Positions 23,751 through 32,820 are shown, numbered from the stretch's first letter. The stretch is 64,000 nucleotides of DNA from Brevibacillus reuszeri (GCF_001187725.1 NZ_LGIQ01000007.1:122324-186323); one strand, 5' to 3'. The notes: generated by a model from the sequence alone, not told the origin. Numbers and translations: made by a program.

Positions 23751-24260
23751 ATGGGAAATTATATTGATTTATACGACGGGCTAGAGTCAGAAGGCATTCA
23801 TATGTCGAATGCAATGACGTCCGTCATCATTTCTGTCCTCGTATTAGCAGGCTCCAGACTGGCTGTAACGGAGAGACAAAAAGAGCTAATCGTCTGGCTG
23901 GCCTATCAAGATCAATCGATCAGGGGAATCGGGACTGTAGGCTTTAGCTTCAATGAAATTCCGTGGTCTAAGGAGAGCTTTCCGGCGGAAAAGCAATTTC
24001 TCGCGTCAGTCATCAGGGAAGCAGTCTCCGAAGCAGGATGGTTGACCCTCGATTACCAACCGAATAAAGCAAGGGTCGCTACCTTATTAGAAAAATTGGA
24101 CGACATGTTAAAGCGGTTCGAAATCACGTATGTGGATGAGCAAAATTATGCAGAGTGGAAAGAGATCTTTCAGGAAAGCTTCCCTGAAGGGTTTCAGTTG
24201 TGTCCCCGTCATGATGCGCTGATGAGTGAATGGGGATGCGTGGTTTGTCATGATTCGTGA
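23751..24260 (+). CDS. Hypothetical protein with C-terminal Cys/His metal site
   Basis: A 169-residue protein, mostly alpha-helical (TSVIISVLVLAGSRLAVTER, SVIREAVSEAGWLTLDY). The C-terminus ends CPRHDALMSEWGCVVC, a Cys-x2-His ... Cys-x2-Cys arrangement suited to zinc. A plausible RBS (GAGGG) stands before ATG 23751. No family recognised. It lies upstream of, and on the same strand as, the NERD-domain gene. Confidence 0.65.
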   Translation: MGNYIDLYDGLESEGIHMSNAMTSVIISVLVLAGSRLAVTERQKELIVWLAYQDQSIRGIGTVGFSFNEIPWSKESFPAEKQFLASVIREAVSEAGWLTLDYQPNKARVATLLEKLDDMLKRFEITYVDEQNYAEWKEIFQESFPEGFQLCPRHDALMSEWGCVVCHDS

Positions 24261-24420
24261 GGCTATTAAACGGTGAAGTAGAACATCAGCGATGATAGAT
24301 TATGCGAATGCCTGTAATTGTTTGGAAAATATAGAAAAGGGAAGAAGGATAACAAAATGGGTGCGAGGTGCAAAATGCGCTTCTCTTCATGAAATCGAAA
24401 TGAAGGAGAGGAATCAAGTC

Positions 24421-25266
24421 ATGTTTTCCAAGCTGCTATCCTTTTTCAAAGGCAACGATCAGAAACAAGCCAAACCACAGGACAAAAGGAAGAATGAAAC
24501 GAAAATAGTAAACCAGCAAAAATCAATCCGAAAAGGAGAGCTTGGTGAGTACAAGGTCAACATACAGCTGGACCAGATGCCAAAAGAGTACAGGCACTTG
24601 ACCGATTTACTTCTCGCAAACCCCAAGGCAAAATCAGGGTACTCACAAATCGATCATGTTCTTCTAACACCATACGCCGTCTTTATCATTGAAACGAAAA
24701 ACTATTCGGGTGAGATAAAAGGTGGAAAAGAAGATAAACAGTGGACTGTAAACAAGCGCTTCAAAATGATGAATCCCTTTTATCAAAATTACGGGCATGT
24801 AGAATCAGTCCGAAGCATCATTCAGATCGAAAAAGAGCATATTGTTTCTCTCGTTTCATTTACGCGTCGCTGTACATTTAGTGTCGATCCGGAGCTAAGA
24901 AAAATGGGATCAAATGATTTGATTGTGTATGATATTGAGCTGACGGAGTTTATTCAGCGAAAAATAAATCGACTGAAAGAGTTGAACAAAGAACAGCGGT
25001 TTACACCTGAGCAAGTAGAGTCTATGTATGCAGCATTGGCGCAAGCAAACATTACCGACGCAAAGGCAAGGGTAGCTCATGTTGAAGGGATACAAGGTAA
25101 CAACAACTCAGCCCCAATCCCAAGCCAAGAAAACAGCGTAGTTGATGAAATGAAATGTGCATCATGTGGCAAGCAGGTATCGGAAAAAATCGCAACCTAC
25201 TGTTTATCCAATCAAGCCAAATTTAAAGGGAACGTGTATTGCTTCGAGCATCAAAAAGCACTGTAA
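24421..25266 (+). CDS. NERD-domain nuclease-related protein with zinc-ribbon tail
   Basis: A 281-residue protein started at ATG 24421 behind AAGGAGAGG, about 8 nt away; an upstream ATG at 24292 has no such site. Residues about 45-150 form the NERD domain: KGELGEYKVNIQLDQMPKEY, a SQIDHVLLTPYAVFIIETKNY core (the Asp and E-x-K typical of PD-(D/E)xK-like nucleases), then GGKEDKQWTV. The C-terminus has MKCASCGKQVSEKI and YCFEHQ, a Cys/His zinc ribbon. NERD proteins are found in plasmid, phage and stress contexts and are thought to process DNA or RNA; function here is unproven. Confidence 0.85.
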   Translation: MFSKLLSFFKGNDQKQAKPQDKRKNETKIVNQQKSIRKGELGEYKVNIQLDQMPKEYRHLTDLLLANPKAKSGYSQIDHVLLTPYAVFIIETKNYSGEIKGGKEDKQWTVNKRFKMMNPFYQNYGHVESVRSIIQIEKEHIVSLVSFTRRCTFSVDPELRKMGSNDLIVYDIELTEFIQRKINRLKELNKEQRFTPEQVESMYAALAQANITDAKARVAHVEGIQGNNNSAPIPSQENSVVDEMKCASCGKQVSEKIATYCLSNQAKFKGNVYCFEHQKAL

Positions 25267-25279
25267 GCATTTCGCGTTT

Positions 25280-25624
25280 TTAAACATCCTTCCACGTAAC
25301 ATCAATACTCAAATGCCCAATCACTGTCTCTTTCAACCGCACTGGCTCTTTCGTAGCCAGCTCTGGCTTGCGGAAGCAGACCATGTCTTTATGAAAACCA
25401 AACATGCGGCAAACTTCAGGTCGGGCGTCATGAATACCGCATTGGTCGCGATCCAGATCGTAGAACATACAGGTTCCATAAAGGCGAGGTTGTTTTTCCA
25501 GACCATCACGAATCTTTTGCGGCATGGACTTCACCTTTTTCTGGATTTTCTTGTATTCCTTCTCTGTTATAGGAACAGGGCCACAGCATAGACCTCTGCA
25601 GCCTTGACAAGGAAGTGCTTGCAT
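25280..25624 (-). CDS. YkgJ-family cysteine-cluster protein
   Basis: A 114-residue protein behind AGAGGGG on -. It shows the family motifs CQGCRGLCCGPVP, YGTCMFYDLDRDQCGIHDAR and PEVCRMFG: eight Cys in the spacing proposed to bind a metal cluster. The family is widespread; members are thought to be zinc or iron-sulfur binding. It converges with the NERD gene, whose stop lies 13 nt away. Confidence 0.85.
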   Translation of the reverse strand: MQALPCQGCRGLCCGPVPITEKEYKKIQKKVKSMPQKIRDGLEKQPRLYGTCMFYDLDRDQCGIHDARPEVCRMFGFHKDMVCFRKPELATKEPVRLKETVIGHLSIDVTWKDV

Positions 25625-25888
25625 TTACATACAACCCCTCTAAAAAATCATGTCTCGTTCGATTTTCTTACTGACATTATGAAAGGTTGTAAATGATTTG
25701 TAAATAATAAAATATTTAATAATAACACGAAAAGTATTTTTTGTCAATGTATTTGTTTGGGTATAAAAAGGAAGAAATGTATCAACGAAAAAGGGGTTCC
25801 TTCCGATATTAATCAAGAAGCAAGTGATGGGGGGAGCGGCAAGAACGAAGCCAATGCACCCAACTACATGGAAGTAGGAGAGGATCGT

Positions 25889-26071
25889 ATGTTAGAAGTG
25901 AAAAGGCTCGTTTTCCATTTTTCGGAAGGTGACACGGTTACAGTGAGAACGTCTGAACCAGAAGAAATCATTCAAATGATTGCGAATCAAAACGATGGTT
26001 GGCTGCAATATGATGACATTGTGATCAATGTAAAAAATGTCTCCTATATTCGGATTCTGGCTGATCAATAG
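25889..26071 (+). CDS. Small hypothetical protein
   Basis: 60 residues from ATG 25889, which follows TAGGAGAGG by 5 nt; the upstream in-frame sequence from 25757 looks non-coding (many Asn/Gly/Ser). The product is a compact beta fold (VKRLVFHFSEGDTVTVRTSE, WLQYDDIVINVKNVSYI). A terminator follows 14 nt after the stop. Unknown function; similar small proteins are conserved in Brevibacillus and Paenibacillus. Confidence 0.65.
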   Translation: MLEVKRLVFHFSEGDTVTVRTSEPEEIIQMIANQNDGWLQYDDIVINVKNVSYIRILADQ

Positions 26072-26084
26072 AGTAAAGGCAAGC

Positions 26085-26117
26085 AGTAGCCACTCAAAAA
26101 AACGGGTGGCTTTTTTA
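26085..26117 (+). terminator. Rho-independent terminator
   Basis: An AGCCACTC...GGGTGGCT stem with a T-run, right after the gene at 25889. Confidence 0.75.
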
Positions 26118-26167
26118 CTTTCGTGACCAGGAATTTCATGACAGGATTGTCTCAATGGGAGAGAGAA

Positions 26168-26211
26168 TTGACAGGGTTGTAATGAGGTATTATAGTTAAG
26201 TTAACTTAACT
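26168..26211 (+). promoter_or_regulatory. MarR-gene promoter with overlapping 18-bp palindromic operator
   Basis: TTGACA (26168-26173), 17 bp, then TATAGT (26191-26196). The last bases of the -10 overlap a perfect palindrome AGTTAAGTTAACTTAACT (26194-26211), 16 nt upstream of the MarR start at 26227. Spacing and overlap suggest autorepression by the encoded regulator. A related AGTTAAGTTTAATTAAAT half lies at 26700-26717, upstream of the hydrolase gene. Confidence 0.75.
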
Positions 26212-26226
26212 ATTAATGGTGATAAA

Positions 26227-26679
26227 ATGAATAGAGAAGAGCTTACAGCCTTTGTTCGTGAAATAAACGAGCTTGAGTATGCATGTAATGCCATGCTGAC
26301 AGAGGAATATCATGCTTTGCAGGATGAAAATATCACCAATAGCCAAATTGTTTTGCTGGGGCATCTTCATCAACAGGGACGTCTTCTCACAGGTGAGCTT
26401 TCGAAAATCATGAACATTACGCCAAGCGCCGTCAGCCAAAGCCTCAATAAGCTGGAAAAGGCAAACTACATCAAGCGTTTTATTAATCCGGACAATCGAA
26501 GAGAGATTTTTGTTGAACTGGACAGTGCCGGGATCAAGTACATGGAAAATAGTGAGCAAATTGAGCTTTCGATTATTGACCGCTTTTATTCCAAGCTTGA
26601 TGTGGAGGACCTGAAAAACCTGAAGGGAATCTTTTCAAGGTTCAAGGTTATCATCGAAAAAGAGAAAACGCAGAAGTAG
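26227..26679 (+). CDS. MarR-family transcriptional regulator
   Basis: A 150-residue winged-helix regulator: helix ITNSQIVLLGHLHQQGRL, the recognition segment ITPSAVSQSLNKLEKANYIK and the wing RFINPDNRREIFVELD. The start is directly downstream of the palindromic operator. The 3' neighbour, 57 nt on, is a hydrolase whose upstream region carries a similar sequence, so the pair is probably regulated together. MarR proteins usually respond to small phenolic or lipid ligands; the ligand is not predictable. Confidence 0.9.
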   Translation: MNREELTAFVREINELEYACNAMLTEEYHALQDENITNSQIVLLGHLHQQGRLLTGELSKIMNITPSAVSQSLNKLEKANYIKRFINPDNRREIFVELDSAGIKYMENSEQIELSIIDRFYSKLDVEDLKNLKGIFSRFKVIIEKEKTQK

Positions 26680-26762
26680 TTTCTCTTTTTTTGATTAATA
26701 GTTAAGTTTAATTAAATATTTATATAACTTAATGATTGAATCAAAACGGGAGAGGATTATGT

Positions 26763-28178
26763 ATGAGGCTGTTTGAAATCCTGCTTTTACTCGCAAGTAT
26801 GTTCCTGTTGTGGCAAGTAATCTGGTCTGTGAAGCGGCCGGGTATCTCTATCCTTCGAGGTGTACCTTTGCTGCTAATCGTGCTCACTGTAGCGCATCTC
26901 GTCATAGAAGGCTGGCGCTGGCAAATGGCTCCGGTCTATGTCAGTGTACTGATTGTCTTATGCAGGTACGGAGTATGGAGCAAAGGCACGAGCATCAAGA
27001 GTACGGGTAAACTTAAGCCGATTCTGCTTAGCATCGTCACATTGCCGTATACGCTACTAGCAGCTTTGCTCCCAAATGTATTTCCTGTATTCTCACTGGA
27101 AGAGCCAACCGGACCCTATCAAGTGGGGACGGTAAGCTACACATGGACAGATGTAAATCGAACAAACGCCGATGGGAAGCCGAGAAGGGTAAAGACGCAA
27201 ATCTGGTATCCTGCTGTAAGTGAAAAATCGGCGCCAAAAGAAGCATACATCGCGGATATGCCGGAATTTTCTAAGGGTATGCAAAAGGCATATGGACTTC
27301 CGTCGTTATTGGTTCGCTACTTGGAGCTGGTGAAAACGAATGCATACAAGGATGCAGCATTTGCTCCTGAGCTGGAGGCTGCTCCGCTCATTTTCTTTTC
27401 CCATGGGAATATGCTGGGGGCACGGTTTACGAATTCGTTTCAAACGATCGAGCTGGCAAGCCATGGCTATGTCGTGGTAGCAGTGGAGCATCCGGGAACG
27501 GCTTTGCTTACAACGTATGATGATGGCACGTATGAGCCGTTTGTAGACAGCACCTCTCACCTACCCATGGAATATCAGGTTCAAAATGAAGCTACCATCC
27601 CGACTATCCGCGAGCAGAGGAAGGATATTGAGTTTGTGCTGGAACAAATGAAGGCGCTGGGAGCCAGCCATGCCGGGAGTCCCTTACTAGGCAGGATGGA
27701 CTTTGCAAGGCTCGGAGTGATTGGACATTCCCAAGGTGGGGCTACCGCTGTAGATGTTTTGTATAAAAATCCTGCTTTCCAAGCTGCGATAAATATGGAC
27801 GGGTATCTATACGGGGAGGATCGGCCAAAGCCACTGGATCGTCCAGTCATGATTCTAAGTGGCGGATTTGAACCAGAGGAGCTGGCTTCACCACCTGAAA
27901 TGGAACAAATGGAGCAACAAAGAAGACAGCAGCTGCTTGGCGAAAAAGGAAGCATCCTGTATTTGGAGCAGGCAGGACATCTTAGCTTCACAGATATCCC
28001 TCTTTACTCGCCTCTCATCGAGCTATTGAGTCCAGATGTGAAGGAACAGCACAAAATCATCAACGAGGCTACACTGTGCTTCATGAATCGCCATCTGAAA
28101 AAAGACCCATCTGCTTCCTGTGAATATCTCCCGCAGAAGTATTCCGGGGTTCGTAGTCAAACTGTAGGTTTTCAGTAG
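26763..28178 (+). CDS. Membrane-anchored alpha/beta hydrolase (PAF-acetylhydrolase-like)
   Basis: A 471-residue protein from ATG 26763, behind GGGAGAGG. Three or four N-terminal hydrophobic segments (FEILLLLASMFLLWQVIW, LRGVPLLLIVLTVAHLV, VSVLIVLCRYGVW, LSIVTLPYTLLAALLPNVF) come before the hydrolase domain. Domain landmarks are PLIFFSHGNMLGARFT (oxyanion), LGVIGHSQGGATAVD (catalytic Ser) and LEQAGHLSFTDIP (catalytic His); the architecture is typical of the chlorophyllase/PAF-AH type II-like class. Likely action is ester or thioester hydrolysis of lipids near the membrane. It appears in one unit with the MarR regulator. Confidence 0.85.
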   Translation: MRLFEILLLLASMFLLWQVIWSVKRPGISILRGVPLLLIVLTVAHLVIEGWRWQMAPVYVSVLIVLCRYGVWSKGTSIKSTGKLKPILLSIVTLPYTLLAALLPNVFPVFSLEEPTGPYQVGTVSYTWTDVNRTNADGKPRRVKTQIWYPAVSEKSAPKEAYIADMPEFSKGMQKAYGLPSLLVRYLELVKTNAYKDAAFAPELEAAPLIFFSHGNMLGARFTNSFQTIELASHGYVVVAVEHPGTALLTTYDDGTYEPFVDSTSHLPMEYQVQNEATIPTIREQRKDIEFVLEQMKALGASHAGSPLLGRMDFARLGVIGHSQGGATAVDVLYKNPAFQAAINMDGYLYGEDRPKPLDRPVMILSGGFEPEELASPPEMEQMEQQRRQQLLGEKGSILYLEQAGHLSFTDIPLYSPLIELLSPDVKEQHKIINEATLCFMNRHLKKDPSASCEYLPQKYSGVRSQTVGFQ

Positions 28179-28347
28179 CAGAGGGGGATGATAATTCCTC
28201 GTTTTCAAGCGGGATTTTTTGGACTCTTGACTTTTGATCAGGAAAATATGTCGCAGAATGAAGGATTATGTAACTCAATCGAGAACCTTTTAATTGACAG
28301 GATGCAATTTCCAGTCATATCGAGTCGAACAGAGAGGAACGAGGCTG

Positions 28348-30099
28348 TTGTTTTCACGAAAAAAATCCATCATTGCTGCTGTTTGTTCCCTGGTCTTGTT
28401 GGTGCCGCTGTCGTCTGCTCAAGCTGCCACACATGTCGAGATAACTGTTGATCAACTGAATATTCGCAGTGCACCGGATACAACTACCCAAATCGTCGGA
28501 ACCATCACGAAAGCTACAAGACTGCCAATCGTTAAGCAACAGAACAACGGCTGGACACAGGTGAAGCTCCCTAATGGGAAGACGGGATGGCTCAACAATA
28601 AGTATGTCAAAATGATTGATATTCCACGGACGATTTATGTGAAGAGCACCGTAGACATGCTGAATGTTCGGGCAGAACCGAATGCTACCGCGCAAATCTT
28701 GCAGATCATCGATCAAAATGGTGTGTTTCTGCAAGTGAAAAAACAAGGGGATTGGGTGCAAATCAAGCTGTCCAATGACAAAAACGGTTGGGTCAATGCC
28801 CGGTTCATGGCGGAAACGTCCGCACCAGCGCCAACTCCGCCGCCACCCCCGACTCCTACACCGACACCAGTTCCTACGCCAGTACCGACACCTGTACCCG
28901 AGCCGCCACCATATGTACCGCCAGTGGATACAGGAAATGGACAAGCGGGAAATACGCTTGTGCTGCAAGAGTGGCATGAGGTATACGCCGAGCCGAACAT
29001 TTTGGGGCAGGTTATCGGCCAGTACAATAGTGGTACAGCGGTCACACACTACGGCTATGCGGATGGCTGGTACACGATCAATTTCAATGGCACCTATGCG
29101 TACATATTCAAGCCGATTGGTCAGGATAATCCAGCTCCAGGGCAAGTAGGGGAGTTTCCAGGCAGCTATGATCCCCCAACTGGACAAGCACAAGAACTCG
29201 TTCGTGTAAAAAATGCCGATACGAACCTGCGCAACGGTCCAGGAACCACATACGCTGTTGTAGGTACCGTGCAACCAGGACAAACGTTTCCGATTGTACA
29301 AACAGAAGGGGACTGGTACTTGATTCAACTGGCTGACAATTCTACGGCCTATATCGCAGGCTGGATCGTTGACCGAGTGAATCCGAGTACCGGGCAGCCG
29401 GTTACGGGAGGAACGCCGACTTCTGGCGTAGGCTACAACCAAGGAATGGTTGGGAATGAGACCGTGTACATTTACCACACCCATAACCGCGAGTCGTGGC
29501 GAAACGTTGCAAAAAACCAGCAGGGCAGCTCGGTAGACGACCCGCAGATCAATATTACTTTGGTTGGAAAACGATTAGGTGAGCTGTTGCAGGCTAGAGG
29601 CATCCCATCCATGGCGAATCAGGATGATTTTGCCCAGAAGCTGGTTGAACAAAAGAAGAGTTACTCGATGTCCTATACCGAATCGTACAAGGCGGTTGCG
29701 GCAGCAGCTTCAACAAGTCCGAACTTGAAGTACATTTTCGATATACATCGCGACAGTGATGAACCGCGTAGCACGGTCGCCATTTCCTTGAATGGCAAAA
29801 CGTATTCTCGTATGCTGTTTGTGATTGGAACAGCCAATCCAAACCATCTCGAAAATAAAAGGCTGGCAGAAAATCTGCACGCACGGCTAGAGGCCTCCTA
29901 CCCAGGCTTGTCTCGTGGAATTATTTTAAAAGGAACGAATGAAGGAAATGGCGTGTACAATCAGTCCATTTCCGGTGGGGCCTTGCTACTCGAATTTGGG
30001 GGAACGAACAATACGTTGGAAGAATGCTACAATACTGCAGAGGCATTTGCAGATGTGCTAACCAATTATATGTTGGAATCCCAAATTGCCTTTAAGTAA
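28348..30099 (+). CDS. SH3b-repeat protein with SpoIIP-type amidase domain
   Basis: About 583 residues from TTG 28348, behind AGAGAGG/GAGG. A signal peptide (IIAAVCSLVLLVPLSSAQA) leads to two SH3b domains (each with LNIRSAPD / LNVRAEPN starts), a Pro-rich linker (residues around 155-195) and two more SH3b-like domains (EVYAEPN; TNLRNGPG). The C-terminal domain is SpoIIP-like: VYIYHTHNRESW, the central KYIFDIHRDSDEPR and the GALLLEFGG end. SpoIIP is a peptidoglycan amidase and endopeptidase of engulfment, normally without SH3b repeats and membrane-bound. Here the repeats suggest a secreted or wall-bound enzyme with extra cell-wall affinity. A terminator follows. Confidence 0.85.
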   Translation: MFSRKKSIIAAVCSLVLLVPLSSAQAATHVEITVDQLNIRSAPDTTTQIVGTITKATRLPIVKQQNNGWTQVKLPNGKTGWLNNKYVKMIDIPRTIYVKSTVDMLNVRAEPNATAQILQIIDQNGVFLQVKKQGDWVQIKLSNDKNGWVNARFMAETSAPAPTPPPPPTPTPTPVPTPVPTPVPEPPPYVPPVDTGNGQAGNTLVLQEWHEVYAEPNILGQVIGQYNSGTAVTHYGYADGWYTINFNGTYAYIFKPIGQDNPAPGQVGEFPGSYDPPTGQAQELVRVKNADTNLRNGPGTTYAVVGTVQPGQTFPIVQTEGDWYLIQLADNSTAYIAGWIVDRVNPSTGQPVTGGTPTSGVGYNQGMVGNETVYIYHTHNRESWRNVAKNQQGSSVDDPQINITLVGKRLGELLQARGIPSMANQDDFAQKLVEQKKSYSMSYTESYKAVAAAASTSPNLKYIFDIHRDSDEPRSTVAISLNGKTYSRMLFVIGTANPNHLENKRLAENLHARLEASYPGLSRGIILKGTNEGNGVYNQSISGGALLLEFGGTNNTLEECYNTAEAFADVLTNYMLESQIAFK

Positions 30100-30104
30100 A
30101 ACGG

Positions 30105-30147
30105 ACGATTCTTTTCGCAATGATTGCGGGAAGAATCGTTTTTTTTT
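30105..30147 (+). terminator. Terminator after the SpoIIP-type gene
   Basis: An ACGATTCTT...AAGAATCGT stem followed by eight T. Confidence 0.85.
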
Positions 30148-30275
30148 AGGGGTAGAGCGAATGTTCTCCTAACTATAGGTAATTGTACCTATATATACTT
30201 GTAGTCAATAACGCGATAATCATCTACTATAATGGTATTCACGTATTTTTTTCTTTACGTACTACCCCTTACGTA

Positions 30276-30394
30276 ACCCCATTCGCCTTTGAGCGAGTGG
30301 GGATTTTTTTTGCAAGCGAATTGGACCTTTCATACGATCACCTCGCTATTCGCTGAAAGAAAAACCCGTCTCCATGCTGGCGGAAACGGGTTTG
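30276..30394. terminator. Two hairpins between convergent genes
   Basis: CCCCATTCGC...GCGAGTGGGG with T-run (30276-30312, + direction) and AAACCCGT...ACGGGTTT (30361-30394), the latter just downstream of the O-methyltransferase gene on -. Confidence 0.65.
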
Positions 30395-30405
30395 CGCAAA
30401 AATAT

Positions 30406-31080
30406 TTAGATCTCTTCGGTAACGACAGCAATGGCAAAGCCGTCGTAGCCTTTACTACCGACAGTTTGTAGGGCGGTAGCACTCACACGCGGCTCGGCAG
30501 CGACGTGCTCGGCAAAGCGACGCACGCCCAAGACACTTGGATCCGTGCTGGCTTCATCCACAACTCTGCCGTTACGTACCACATTGTCAGTGATGATCAG
30601 GCTGCCTTTACGAGAATGATTGAGAGCCCATTGGAAATATTCCGAATTACTTTGCTTGTCTGCATCCATGAAAAACAAATCGAACGGACCAAGACCTTCG
30701 GCGTCTAACTGTGCAAGTGAGTCCAAGGCATCGCCAAGGCGGATTTCTACGAGATGGTCGAGGCCAGCGTGCTCAAGATTTTTTCTTGCTACCTGAGCAT
30801 GATGGGGATTGGCTTCCAGCGTGATTAATCGGCCATCGGCTGGAAGTGCTCGAGCGAGCCAGATCGTGCTATAGCCGCCAAGCGTACCGATTTCCAAAAT
30901 GGTGCGAGCACCTTGTATTTGGGCAAACAGATTCAACAGCTTCCCCTGATTAGGAGCGACATCTATGGATGGAAGACCGGCCTCGGCATTTGCCTGCAAC
31001 GTAGCATCCAAAATCGGGTCGGTGGGTAAAAGTAAATCGGTAAAGTAACGATCGACAGCTGTCCAGGTTTCTTTCGACAT
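30406..31080 (-). CDS. SAM-dependent O-methyltransferase (COMT-like)
   Basis: A 224-residue protein starting at ATG 31080, behind AAAGGAGTGG. It has the O-methyltransferase motifs: RTILEIGTLGGYSTIWLARA (SAM-binding motif I), LFFMDADKQSNSEYFQWAL (metal-binding DADK) and IITDNVVRNGRVVD. This matches cation-dependent small-molecule O-methyltransferases related to catechol methyltransferases, which methylate catechol-like hydroxyls. Cytoplasmic. The substrate could be a siderophore catechol or a secondary metabolite; neighbouring genes give no hint. Confidence 0.9.
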   Translation of the reverse strand: MSKETWTAVDRYFTDLLLPTDPILDATLQANAEAGLPSIDVAPNQGKLLNLFAQIQGARTILEIGTLGGYSTIWLARALPADGRLITLEANPHHAQVARKNLEHAGLDHLVEIRLGDALDSLAQLDAEGLGPFDLFFMDADKQSNSEYFQWALNHSRKGSLIITDNVVRNGRVVDEASTDPSVLGVRRFAEHVAAEPRVSATALQTVGSKGYDGFAIAVVTEEI

Positions 31081-31169
31081 ATGATCCACTCCTTTACATT
31101 TGACAACAATAGTATAACAGTTAATGGAAAAGACAATAACGGAAATGTTTCAAATAAAAAGGCAGGCTG

Positions 31170-31697
31170 CTAAAAGGTCTGGTCTAAATGATCGCGATAG
31201 TAACGGAGCGCGCGACGATAAAGCTGGATATGCTCCGAGGAAGAGGTTTCGATCAAGCTATCGAGCAACAGCTGCACAGAGCCTTCATAATCTTTGGCGT
31301 TATATTTGGCGAGAGCAAGAAATACACGCAAGGAATGATCATCGGGATAGAGTGCGATCCCTTTTGTCAGCAGCGATATCGATTTTTCTACTTGTCCGAT
31401 ACAACGATATGTACTCCCCAGTCCGAGGTAGGCTCCACGCAAATCTTCGACGTCAAGTGTATCTAATGCGATCGCTTTTTCGTAGTAAGGAACCGCTTCC
31501 GTTTCCAAACCGAGTGAATCATGAACGGATGCGCATTCATAGGCAACTTTCGCATCTGCAGGGAATTCGCTGGCAAGCTGAATTAGTTCCTGTCTTGCGG
31601 CCTCAAGCATGGCAGTAAAGCTGCTTTCGTCGGATTGACGGATGGAGCGGGTTGCATCTACTTTGTTTAAGATTTGCTGCAATTGATTCATGGGCAT
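31170..31697 (-). CDS. Tetratricopeptide-repeat protein
   Basis: 175 residues, starting behind GGGAGGTGG. Three to four TPR units: AKVAYECASVHDSLGLETEAVPYYEKAIAL (in part), then GAYLGLGSTYRCIGQVEKSI and VFLALAKYNAKDYEGSVQLL. The ends of the units carry the small-hydrophobic/aromatic pattern of TPR helices. Pure TPR proteins are adaptors. It is read away from the O-methyltransferase gene on the same strand, 90 nt upstream of it. Confidence 0.85.
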   Translation of the reverse strand: MPMNQLQQILNKVDATRSIRQSDESSFTAMLEAARQELIQLASEFPADAKVAYECASVHDSLGLETEAVPYYEKAIALDTLDVEDLRGAYLGLGSTYRCIGQVEKSISLLTKGIALYPDDHSLRVFLALAKYNAKDYEGSVQLLLDSLIETSSSEHIQLYRRALRYYRDHLDQTF

Positions 31698-31882
31698 CTA
31701 GCCACCTCCCTCCTTGGCAACTACATTTGATACTCCCTTTAGTTTAGCAGAAAACAAATCGATCCATAGTTTTGCAAAGTGGAAGGCTGGCGGAACCATG
31801 TCTACAGCTGATACCTGTTTCTGCTTACTCGCTACGATTTAAAAATGAAAACAGGGCGAGCAATCTGCCCACCCTGCTCTAC

Positions 31883-32053
31883 CTACCTATGCTCGATCAG
31901 GTCGATCGCGCCCAGAACGACGTGTGCGAGTCCAAAGCCTACGATCGTGTTCGTCACTGTCGGGCTCACTTTTTCCGTGTTCTTCAAGGCGTAACCAGTT
32001 GCTGTAACAATAGTCCCTAGTACGGCTGGAATTAATCCCTCACGAACCTCCAT
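31883..32053 (-). CDS. Short membrane protein (56 aa)
   Basis: From ATG 32053 (EVREGLIPAVLGTIVTATGY) there are two hydrophobic helices, the second being NTIVGFGLAHVVLGAIDLI. RBS GAAAGGTTG is moderate. It looks like the asparagine/glycine-poor small Brevibacillus and Paenibacillus membrane proteins of unknown role. An upstream start at 32092 is less likely. Confidence 0.65.
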   Translation of the reverse strand: MEVREGLIPAVLGTIVTATGYALKNTEKVSPTVTNTIVGFGLAHVVLGAIDLIEHR

Positions 32054-32134
32054 ATTGTCACAACCTTTCTTGGACATAGCAGGTATTGTCATAGCTTTTT
32101 CCTAAACGATCATTTTATACAAAAAATCGCTAAC

Positions 32135-32794
32135 TCAGCTAAACCAATTGACATAGAGAAAACCAGTAAATGCAAAAGTATTGGTCAAAATGTGGGCGAC
32201 AGTGGTGGGAAGGATCGTTTTGAAACGATACGAATACCATGCCCATAATAGCCCCATGAACAATGCTCCGCCGACAAAGCTGAGTATTCCCCCATCCATT
32301 CCTGAATCCTTGGCCAAGGCAGGAGCCAAGTGCCACAACCCAAAGAAAAGAGTAGGGTAGAGGAAACCAAACAAGCGGCTGTGGGGAAAATAAACGGGAA
32401 AGACACCGCGCCATAATCGCTCTTCGAGAGGTGCATTGATAAGTGCAAACAAGAGCGCGAGGAGTGCGATCTTCCAGCCTGCAAGCGATATGTATGGAGC
32501 GAATACAGCAAAAAATGTAGCAATGACAGGTAAGGAAATCAGAGAGATACTCAGTATGTGTACCCAGCTTTTTGATGCAGACGTAGGGAATGTCCACAAC
32601 CTGCTCTGTTTTTGCTTCAGAAAAAGAAGAGGGACCGGGATGCACCATACGAGCCAGTAAACGACATAGCCGAGCAAATATCCCCACGTGTCTCCGAAGA
32701 AATGAACAAACAATTGAAAAAAGACAATTTGCAAGACGACCAGAGTTGGGGCAAGTATGAGCAGAATTTTTTGTTCCTTTGACCAGGTATGCAT
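32135..32794 (-). CDS. CPBP-family intramembrane metalloprotease
   Basis: A 219-residue multi-pass membrane protein. The catalytic signature is present: LINAPLEERLWRGVF (EExxxR), GLWHLAPALA (FxxxH) and THIL-type HILTNTF near the end, all inside the last four of about six to seven membrane helices. The CPBP/Abi family includes type II CAAX prenyl proteases and bacteriocin self-immunity proteins. The start at 32794 follows GGGGAG. Immunity or signalling function cannot be distinguished from sequence. Confidence 0.85.
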   Translation of the reverse strand: MHTWSKEQKILLILAPTLVVLQIVFFQLFVHFFGDTWGYLLGYVVYWLVWCIPVPLLFLKQKQSRLWTFPTSASKSWVHILSISLISLPVIATFFAVFAPYISLAGWKIALLALLFALINAPLEERLWRGVFPVYFPHSRLFGFLYPTLFFGLWHLAPALAKDSGMDGGILSFVGGALFMGLLWAWYSYRFKTILPTTVAHILTNTFAFTGFLYVNWFS

Positions 32795-32820
32795 AGTGAA
32801 ACTCCCCATTTATATTGGAT

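Noticed and set aside
28354..29484. A 376-codon frame on - opposite the SpoIIP-type gene
   Set aside because: Composition (Trp/Arg/Cys-rich) is typical of an antisense shadow; the + strand has signal peptide, SH3b and SpoIIP motifs.
30406..32092. Operon of O-methyltransferase, TPR and membrane protein as a biosynthetic cluster
   Set aside because: No other biosynthetic genes are near and each gene has its own spacing and signals; nothing links them functionally.
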